From Hyphomonadaceae bacterium UBA4763 (GTDB lineage Bacteria > Pseudomonadota > Alphaproteobacteria > Caulobacterales > Aquidulcibacteraceae): 40,986 nucleotides of DNA. Position numbers and translations under genes: made by a program. Below are positions 16,770-22,599 of the stretch, piece by piece; the stretch's first letter is position 1, and every line of letters starts with the position of its first letter. The notes under the pieces were generated by a model, which worked only from the letters and a program-made list of their open reading frames with translations, made no database searches and was not told the DNA's origin. Location of the stretch: the NCBI GenBank assembly GCA_002403455.1, contig DHHV01000128.1, positions 1-40,986 on the forward strand, written 5' to 3'.

Positions 16770-17944
16770 TTTTTCGCCTCCTTGCGCTCGAAGACATCGT
16801 CCGCGCCCAGCAAAGCGGCGTAGCCGCCCGCGCGCAGAAACCCGCGCGCTTTGGCGTCCTTCTCAAAGCGCTCGAGCCAGAAGGCGGCGGCGGCGACCAG
16901 GATCAATTGGTGATGACGCGGCAGGCCCGGATAGCCGAAATCGCGCGGCCCGAGCCGAGGATTGGCTTCGCCGCCAAAGGTGAAATGGTTGGCGCCCTCC
17001 AAGATCAGCAAATATTGATCGACATTATTGGTGCGATCGAAGGGAATGCGGCGGGCCGGCGCGTCGAAATCGCCATTCGGCGCATCGTCTTTCGTTCCGG
17101 TCAAATGGAAGATCGGCAAGAGCATGTCGGTGAACGCCGTTTCTGCATCGCCATAGCCGGCGCGCGGCGGCGAGGGACTGAGCGCAAAGGCGCCGAGGAG
17201 GTTCGGCAAGGCCAAACCTTGTCCAAAGCCGGAGACCATTTGGCCGGCGATGATTTGCGTCGTGATCGCGCCGAAGGAATGGCCAGCAATCCCCATACGT
17301 GCGGCGTCGATGCGCCCCAAAAGCGCGCCAGGGGCTTGCGCCAACCGCGCGGCGGCATAGCCGACGTCTTCAAAGCGCGGCAGGCCGGCTTTGGGATCGC
17401 GGGCGGCGGCGGAGATCTGTTGCGGATCGGTGCGGAAGGCGTCGCGGTCGCTGCCGGCATGCTGCAAATGGAGCGAGGCGATGCCGTGGCTCGCCAAATG
17501 CTGGCCATAGATCGCGCCGCTGCCGCGCGTGCCGCCGCCGCCATGCGAATAGATCACCACCGGAGCGTTGGTCTTTTGGGCGGGCAAATAAGCGCGCCAG
17601 GGGATAACGCGGTCGTTGCGGGCGGCGTTGACCCAGACGTCTTCGAGTTGTTCCACCGCAAAGGCGCCGGGGAGCGCGTAAGGGTGGCTGATCCCGCCTT
17701 GCGGCGTGTCGGGCGGCGGCGCTTGTTCATTTGCGCCTTTTTGGGCGGCGCGGCGTTGGCGTAACCGTTCGCGCAAACGCTCACGCTGAGACGGCGTCGG
17801 TGAATTGGTCTGGGCGTTGCCGGTCGAGGCGCAGGCCGCTGTCAATAACCCCAAGAAGGCGGCGCCGGTGGCGATCGCTTGGCGACGCAGGGGATCGATC
17901 ATGGCGGGCATTTGGGTTGGGTGGGCGCGTTGGTGGGATTTCAA
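16766..17944 (-). CDS. Exported alpha/beta-hydrolase (dienelactone hydrolase/PAF-acetylhydrolase-like) lipoprotein
   Basis: This 392-residue secreted hydrolase has APVVIYSHGGGGTRGSG as oxyanion region, MGIAGHSFGAITTQ as nucleophile elbow, a likely Asp in FHLTGTKDDAPNGD, and LEGANHFTFGG as the catalytic His region. This is the pattern of predicted dienelactone hydrolases and platelet-activating-factor acetylhydrolase-like esterases. The signal PLRRQAIATGAAFLGLLTAAC is Tat-like with a lipobox-like Cys. I choose a TTG start at 17944 because GGAGGAG (17952-17958 complement) lies seven bases upstream. ATGs at 17911 and 17902 have no ribosome site. It is the first gene of the operon that ends with the GntR regulator, with site D 103 bp upstream. 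A charged Arg/Gln-rich linker (RERLRERLRQRRAAQ) follows the lipobox. Confidence 0.85.
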   Translation of the reverse strand: MKSHQRAHPTQMPAMIDPLRRQAIATGAAFLGLLTAACASTGNAQTNSPTPSQRERLRERLRQRRAAQKGANEQAPPPDTPQGGISHPYALPGAFAVEQLEDVWVNAARNDRVIPWRAYLPAQKTNAPVVIYSHGGGGTRGSGAIYGQHLASHGIASLHLQHAGSDRDAFRTDPQQISAAARDPKAGLPRFEDVGYAAARLAQAPGALLGRIDAARMGIAGHSFGAITTQIIAGQMVSGFGQGLALPNLLGAFALSPSPPRAGYGDAETAFTDMLLPIFHLTGTKDDAPNGDFDAPARRIPFDRTNNVDQYLLILEGANHFTFGGEANPRLGPRDFGYPGLPRHHQLILVAAAAFWLERFEKDAKARGFLRAGGYAALLGADDVFERKEAKK

Positions 17945-18047
17945 GGCTAAACTCCTCCGCTGATCATGGGGTCGGCTAGGCTTGAGCCGCCGCGCCGCCG
18001 CTTTTATGTACGCTTTGCCCATCGGCTTTCCGGCGAAGGTAACGCGT

Positions 18048-18059
18048 ATTGTCGACAAT
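18048..18059. promoter_or_regulatory. Candidate GntR operator ATTGTCGACAAT (site D)
   Basis: This is a perfect palindrome, extendable to 14 bp (T...A), 103 bp upstream of the hydrolase-to-GntR operon on the minus strand. On that strand TTGCAT directly precedes it and could be a -35, much as TTGCGT precedes site C. The divergent hsp20 gene starts 118 bp to the right. Confidence 0.65.
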
Positions 18060-18177
18060 ATGCAAGCCGATCGGGTTACACGATATGGCCGCCGGCGGTA
18101 GTGGGCTTCTATGCGCTTGCCAGCGGCGTCGATCGCCGCGAGAAACGAATAATCTTGGATTGTCGAGCTGTTTTCGT

Positions 18178-18597
18178 ATGTCGCGCCCGATTTCTGACCC
18201 GCTGGCCGCATTTGGGCCGTTTGTGCTCGGCTTTGACCATGCCTGGGAATGGGCCGAGCGCGCGGCGCGCGCCCAAGACGGATTTCCGCCGTTCAATGTC
18301 GAAGCGATCGCCGATGGCTATCGCATCACTTTAGCGTTGGCGGGGTTTGAGCGCGAGGCTTTGTCGCTGACCATTCAGGGCCGCGAATTGGTCGTTGCGG
18401 GCGAGCGCGACGTGGACGAAGCGCCGCGAGCGTTCTTGCATCGCGGCATCGCCATGCGCCGCTTTCGGCGGGCGTTTTTGCTAGGTCCAGGCCTTGAAGT
18501 GGTGGGCGCGCGCTTTGCGCTGGGGCTGCTGGCGATTGATTTGCGACAAACCCCGCCAGAACCGCCAAAACGCATCGATATTGATCGATCGCCATGA
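18178..18597 (+). CDS. Small heat-shock protein, Hsp20 family
   Basis: This is a 139-residue alpha-crystallin-type holdase that would bind unfolding proteins in the cytoplasm. The N-terminus (MSRPISDPLAAFGPFVLGFD) resembles IbpA-type small heat-shock proteins. The crystallin domain runs from FNVEAIADGYRITLALAGFE through LTIQGRELVVAGERD and the FLHRGIAMRRFRRAFLLGPG segment, which matches the IbpA Y-x-x-RGIA-x-R-x-F pattern. The A-x-x-x-GLL motif (ARFALGLLAIDL) is present. The ATG at 18178 gives the family start. Upstream in-frame codons give non-homologous sequence. DUF1150 follows 59 bp later, a common alphaproteobacterial pair. No clear heat-shock promoter was identified. Confidence 0.93.
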   Translation: MSRPISDPLAAFGPFVLGFDHAWEWAERAARAQDGFPPFNVEAIADGYRITLALAGFEREALSLTIQGRELVVAGERDVDEAPRAFLHRGIAMRRFRRAFLLGPGLEVVGARFALGLLAIDLRQTPPEPPKRIDIDRSP

Positions 18598-18656
18598 CGT
18601 ATTGATGACAAAATTCGGATATCCATATGGTGGGACGAACGAAAGGAGGTCGCGAA

Positions 18657-18923
18657 ATGACCAAGCTTGATGCTGGCGACGGCTCGACCGCTGCAGAACA
18701 GCCCAAACTCGTCTATGTGCGGCCGCAAAGCGCGCAATCGGTGATCGCGGAAAATGACATCGACCTGGAAAGCTTAGGCATCAAGCACATGCCAGGCCCG
18801 GATGACATTTGGTACAGCGTTCATGCGGGGAGCGACGGCGCCTGCCTTGCCATTCTGACCGAGCGCGCCGCCGCTTTCGCCGCCGCCGAAGCGCATGATT
18901 TTCTGCCCGTCAGCGTCCATTAG
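18657..18923 (+). CDS. DUF1150 family protein
   Basis: This 88-residue protein of unknown function matches the DUF1150 pattern: ESLGIKHMPGPDDIWYSVHA followed by GACLAILTERAAAFAAA. The family usually follows hsp20 in alphaproteobacteria, as here, suggesting a role in the same stress response. The ATG at 18657 is fixed by a full-length ribosome site AAAGGAGGT (18642-18650) six bases upstream. Its TAG (18921-18923) overlaps the opposite-strand stop codon of the DUF262 gene, so the two genes end tail to tail. Confidence 0.88.
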   Translation: MTKLDAGDGSTAAEQPKLVYVRPQSAQSVIAENDIDLESLGIKHMPGPDDIWYSVHAGSDGACLAILTERAAAFAAAEAHDFLPVSVH

Positions 18924-20722
18924 GAAAGAGTTGCGTCTGCCGCTTCGATGATCCGGTGCGGGTTCCAAACGCGATCGGCAAGGCTGCGCAAGGCGGCCTG
19001 ACGCTGGGCGATGTCGGACGGGCTGAACCGATCGAACGGGCCGAGCCGGCCGCCGAGCCGCGCGGCCAATTCGCCCAGCTTGGCGTGATCGCGCCAGGGC
19101 CGATGGGTCAGACTGGCGGTGAGCAAGCTTGCTTCGGACAGCGCGTGGCGCTTGTCGACGAAAGATTGGTCGCGGGTTTCGCGGGCCAGCGCGCGCGGCA
19201 GCAAGGCCAGCGCGCCCAGCAAACGCCGGCTGTGCAGATAATCGGCGGTCGGCGCCCCCAAAGGCGCTGTGCGCGGATCGAGCGGCGGGATCATCTCGAC
19301 CTCAAAGGCTTGCGCGCCGGTGCGCGCTTCGTAAAGCGGGTAGCGATCCACCCCCAACACATGCCAATCGACATAGGCATAAAGCCGGGCGAGCAGCGAA
19401 TGCAGCTCAGATTTCTTGGCGGTTTCGAGCGACAAATCCGGCGAGACGGCAAAACTGGGCGCGAGCGCGCCGACTTGCGCTGCTAGGAAGAAGCTCAAGG
19501 TGCGGGCGTCCATGCCGCGCGCTTGGCGGGCGGTGTCGGCCATGGCGCGCTCGAGCGCGCGGGGCGTCAAAAGGCGCGGCGACCAGGCTTTGCGGGCGGC
19601 GAACACATCACAAAAGGCGATGCCGGTCGCCAATTTGCGCTCGATGACGTCGGGGGCGTCGGTTGGCTCAAGCGGGGCGAGCAGCACCCAGATTGCGCCG
19701 GGCAATCCGATCCGCCCAACAAAATAGAGCGCTTCGCGCCCGGCGGTGTAGCTGCGCGCCGCTTCGCGGATTTCGCGATAACGGGCGAGATAGAACACCA
19801 GATCGCGGCCCATCAGCTTGGCGAAATCGAGCTGGCCATCACCGAGGCTGGTGGCGGCGGCGTCGCGCATCAGCCCATAGAAGGTGCGAGCGGCTGCCGG
19901 GCTCGTCGCATCGCCTGCGGCGACTGAATAGCGGGCCTGCAAAACGGCGCGGATGGCGGCGATGTCCTCGTCCGGCCCCATCCGCTGCAATTTCAGCGTT
20001 TCGGTCCTGAATTGGTCATGGGCGATATTGCGTTCGTCCTCATCGTCAATGCGCGCCAGCAGAAAATGCTTGAACATGTCGGCGGGGCGCAGCGGCTGAC
20101 CGCGATTGTTCATGGTCTCGAACATGCGAAAAGCCATGTCGTCGTCGGCGGCGGTGATCTCAACAAATGTGCCATGCGTGATCAGCCAGACCGCAAAGGC
20201 CGCCAAGGCGGATTCGCGCAGATCGGTCGGGAAATAATCATCGATATCGGCATAACGCTGCGCGATGGCGCGCTCCGCCGCCGTCGCATTCTGCTCGTCA
20301 AACGCGCCTTCAAGATAGAGATGGGCGAAAACCCGCCGATAGTCGTCGACCGCAAGGACGAAGCCGTCATTTTGCGCGTGAACGGGGCGGATCAGACGAT
20401 CGAGCCGGTCCTGCATCTGGGTCGAAATGACGTGACGACGGGCCCAGATCAGCAAGAGCAGCAAGGTCGTCAGGCGCTGCTGGCCGTCAACGATGAAATC
20501 GACGTCGAACCGACGATGGGTGATGATCGGCCCGAGGAAATAGGGGCGGGATTCGTCGTGATCAGTCTGTTCGCGGCTGCGAAAGGCTTCGACCAAATCA
20601 TCGATCAGCTTGCGAACGGGATCGGCGCCCCAGATATAATCGCGCTGATAGGCGTCGATCGAAAACGCCGATGCGGCGAACAGCTCCTCAATCGTCCGGG
20701 TTTTACTGGCAATCCCACGCAT
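18920..20722 (-). CDS. DUF262 domain protein with degenerate C-terminal HNH (DUF1524-like) domain
   Basis: This is a 600-residue ParB/Srx-like DUF262 protein, the fold found in GmrSD-type and other modification-dependent defence nucleases. The N-terminal domain has IDAYQRDYIWG (about 22-32), YFLGPIITHR, and the NTP-binding-type motif IVDGQQRLTTLLLLL (about 77-91). A central helical part includes FETMNNRGQPLRPADMFKHF, a DUF262 hallmark. The C-terminus aligns by eye with DUF1524, but the His of the usual E-H-I-x-P is Met (EVEMIPPLD, about 474) and the N-x-x-G-N-L-x-L-L segment is SRRLLGALALLPR. The nuclease is therefore probably inactive. No restriction or modification partner is adjacent. A regulatory role or a decayed defence gene are alternatives. 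The ATG at 20722 begins the conserved region directly. Confidence 0.85.
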   Translation of the reverse strand: MRGIASKTRTIEELFAASAFSIDAYQRDYIWGADPVRKLIDDLVEAFRSREQTDHDESRPYFLGPIITHRRFDVDFIVDGQQRLTTLLLLLIWARRHVISTQMQDRLDRLIRPVHAQNDGFVLAVDDYRRVFAHLYLEGAFDEQNATAAERAIAQRYADIDDYFPTDLRESALAAFAVWLITHGTFVEITAADDDMAFRMFETMNNRGQPLRPADMFKHFLLARIDDEDERNIAHDQFRTETLKLQRMGPDEDIAAIRAVLQARYSVAAGDATSPAAARTFYGLMRDAAATSLGDGQLDFAKLMGRDLVFYLARYREIREAARSYTAGREALYFVGRIGLPGAIWVLLAPLEPTDAPDVIERKLATGIAFCDVFAARKAWSPRLLTPRALERAMADTARQARGMDARTLSFFLAAQVGALAPSFAVSPDLSLETAKKSELHSLLARLYAYVDWHVLGVDRYPLYEARTGAQAFEVEMIPPLDPRTAPLGAPTADYLHSRRLLGALALLPRALARETRDQSFVDKRHALSEASLLTASLTHRPWRDHAKLGELAARLGGRLGPFDRFSPSDIAQRQAALRSLADRVWNPHRIIEAADATLS

Positions 20723-20787
20723 AACGCGGGCTTAACCGCTCGCGCGACGGGCGAAAAGGGCGATTTGGCCGCAGGTCTGCGAATTTA

Positions 20788-20825
20788 GCGCATCTTCAAG
20801 TTCATCAGACTTTGAGAAGATGCGC
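20788..20825 (+). repeat. Perfect 10-bp inverted repeat followed by T9
   Basis: GCGCATCTTC (20788-20797) and GAAGATGCGC (20816-20825) are perfect inverted repeats around an 18-base loop, followed by CTCA and nine T (20830-20838). On the plus strand this has terminator form, but no plus-strand gene ends here. On the minus strand it lies between the sigma-54 regulator's stop and the DUF262 start, without a T tract. Confidence 0.6.
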
Positions 20826-20834
20826 CTCATTTTT

Positions 20835-20888
20835 TTTTGCGCATTTTCTTGACGCGAACCGGTCCCCATTTCGCTTCAAAATGCTTTA
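20835..20888 (-). repeat. 54-bp palindromic intergenic repeat, copy 2
   Basis: 46 of 54 bases match 12241-12294, in the same orientation. It has GCGCATTTTC (20839-20848), a central ACCGGT, and AAAATGC (20878-20884). On the minus strand it begins TAAAGC, and its TAA is the stop codon of the sigma-54 response regulator gene. Both copies thus abut the 3' end of a regulator gene. Confidence 0.8.
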
Positions 20889-22340
20889 GCTGGCGAGGCT
20901 TCGTTCATCCAGCCACACGTCGAGGTCATATTCGCGTAATTTGCGGTACAACGTGGAGCGGCCGATCCCGAGCCGGCGAGCGGCTTCGGACATTTGGCCG
21001 TGATAGGTCTCCAGCGCCAATTGAATGATGTCGCGCTCTAGATCCTGCAGCCGGCGGACATGGCCTTGCGCGTCGAGCGCAGCGATCCGGGTCAGATCAA
21101 TCCCGCCGTGGGCGGGCGATGGCGCGGTCAGCGCGGGCGCGCTGTTGGCGCCCATATCGGCAGCGCGCAGATGCAGCAATTGCGGGAAATCCTCGGGTTG
21201 CAAATGCTCGCCATCGCACAAGACCACAGCGCGGAAGACGGCATTTTCGAGTTGGCGGACATTGCCGGGCCAATCAAAGGACAGCAACATGGTCATTGCC
21301 GCGCTGCTGGTCCCGAGGATTTGGCGGCCCTCTTCGGCATTGAAGCGCTTGATGAAATGCTCGACCAGCGCCGGGATGTCCTCTTTGCGGGCGCGCAAAG
21401 GCGGCGCCTCGATCGGGAAGACGTTGAGCCGGTAATAGAGGTCCTCGCGGAAGGCGCCGGTCGTAATCGCTTGGCTCAAGTCTTTATTGGTGGCCGAGAC
21501 GATGCGGACGTCGACGCGCACCGGTCGGCGCGCGCCGACGGGATCAATCTCGCCCTCTTGCAGCGCGCGGAGCAATTTCACCTGCGCCTCTGGCGGCAAT
21601 TCGCCGACTTCGTCGAGGAACAAGGTCCCGCCATTGGCTTCGACGAATTTGCCGGCATGGCGATCGACCGCGCCGGTAAAGGCGCCTTTTTCATGGCCAA
21701 ACAAAATGCTCTCAACAAGGTTTTCGGGGAGCGCGCCACAATTGACCGTAACGAAGGGTCGGCCGGCGCGGTCGGATTCCCCTTGGATAGCGCGGGCGAT
21801 CATTTCCTTGCCGACGCCGGATTCGCCCAGGATCAGCACCGGAATCGAGCTGGCGGCGGCGCGCTTGCCCATTCGGACGACATTGCGCATGGCGGGGGCG
21901 GTTGCGATCAGATCGGCGAAGGTGATCTCATTGGCGGCCTTTTTCTTCAGACGCGAGACCTCGCCGGTGAGTTCATTGACTTTCAGCGCGTTGCGCACCG
22001 AAACGATCAGGCGCTCGGGGCTGGCCGGTTTGACGAGGAAATCATTGGCGCCGGCTTGCATCGCCGCGACGACCGAATCGAGCCCGCCATGCGCGGTCAA
22101 TACGATCACCGGCAAGGCCGGCTTTTGCGCGCGGATCGCCGCCAAGGCCTCCATGCCCGAAAAGCCCGGCATGACGAGATCGAGCAACACGAGATCGCAG
22201 GGCAAACCGCTCAACGCCGCCTCGACGCCGGTTTGGCCATCGCTGGCCAGCCGCGCATGGAAGCCGTGCCGCTCGATCGCCGCCTGCAGCAGACGGCGCT
22301 GGGTTGGATCGTCATCAATGATGAGAATGGTCTTGGCCAT
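20886..22340 (-). CDS. Sigma-54-dependent response regulator (NtrC type)
   Basis: This 484-residue bacterial enhancer-binding protein has three domains. The receiver (residues 1-120) has ILIIDDDPTQRRLLQAAI, the phosphoacceptor Asp in DLVLLDLVMPGFSG, and VKPASPERL. The AAA+ domain has Walker A LGESGVGKEMIARAIQ, the sigma-54 contact loop GHEKGAFTGAVDRHAGKF, and Walker B GGTLFLDEVGELPPEAQ. The Fis-type helix-turn-helix is MSEAARRLGIGRSTLYRKLR. It should activate sigma-54 promoters when phosphorylated. The ATG at 22340 has AGGA at a proper distance. Upstream in-frame codons to 22397 are not receiver-like. No partner histidine kinase is adjacent. It is divergent from fliF, so a role in flagellar control is plausible. 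The gene ends inside repeat copy 2. Confidence 0.93.
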   Translation of the reverse strand: MAKTILIIDDDPTQRRLLQAAIERHGFHARLASDGQTGVEAALSGLPCDLVLLDLVMPGFSGMEALAAIRAQKPALPVIVLTAHGGLDSVVAAMQAGANDFLVKPASPERLIVSVRNALKVNELTGEVSRLKKKAANEITFADLIATAPAMRNVVRMGKRAAASSIPVLILGESGVGKEMIARAIQGESDRAGRPFVTVNCGALPENLVESILFGHEKGAFTGAVDRHAGKFVEANGGTLFLDEVGELPPEAQVKLLRALQEGEIDPVGARRPVRVDVRIVSATNKDLSQAITTGAFREDLYYRLNVFPIEAPPLRARKEDIPALVEHFIKRFNAEEGRQILGTSSAAMTMLLSFDWPGNVRQLENAVFRAVVLCDGEHLQPEDFPQLLHLRAADMGANSAPALTAPSPAHGGIDLTRIAALDAQGHVRRLQDLERDIIQLALETYHGQMSEAARRLGIGRSTLYRKLREYDLDVWLDERSLAS

Positions 22341-22505
22341 GAATAAGTCCTGCGCCGGCCGCCCCGCTGACGGCCATAAGCGGCGTTGTGCGGGCAACTC
22401 TATGGCCCAAGAGCTTTCAAATCGTCCTTAATTGGATCGCGAAAATCCGGTCTATTCTCGTTTTTGGCCGCGCGCGCCGGATTTCCGGTCGAAAATGCCG
22501 CGCCG

Positions 22506-22521
22506 TTAAGGCCGCCTTTAC
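22506..22521 (+). promoter_or_regulatory. CtrA-like box upstream of fliF
   Basis: TTAAGGCCGCCTTTAC fits the CtrA consensus TTAA-N7-TTAAC with one mismatch. It lies 79 bp before the fliF start. In Caulobacter the early flagellar operons including fliF are activated by CtrA boxes overlapping the -35. A small inverted repeat GGCAA-AAC-TTGCC (22531-22543) follows. Confidence 0.5.
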
Positions 22522-22599
22522 CGAACGCTCGGCAAAACTTGCCTAGAAAACGTCGGTTCGGAGCTTCGAGCCGGCGGTTCCAAGCGGGTTGTTGTCGCC

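Noticed and set aside
18920..20722. Active phage-defence island around the DUF262 gene
   Set aside because: The neighbours are hsp20-DUF1150 and a response regulator, with no methylase, helicase, integrase or second defence gene.
21060..22346. 428-codon plus-strand open frame over the sigma-54 regulator
   Set aside because: It is a mirror of a strongly conserved AAA+ gene and carries no motif of its own.
22531..22543. Possible sigma-54 promoter (GG...GC) in front of fliF
   Set aside because: Only eight bases separate GG and GC instead of the ten needed for -24/-12 spacing; it reads better as a small inverted repeat.
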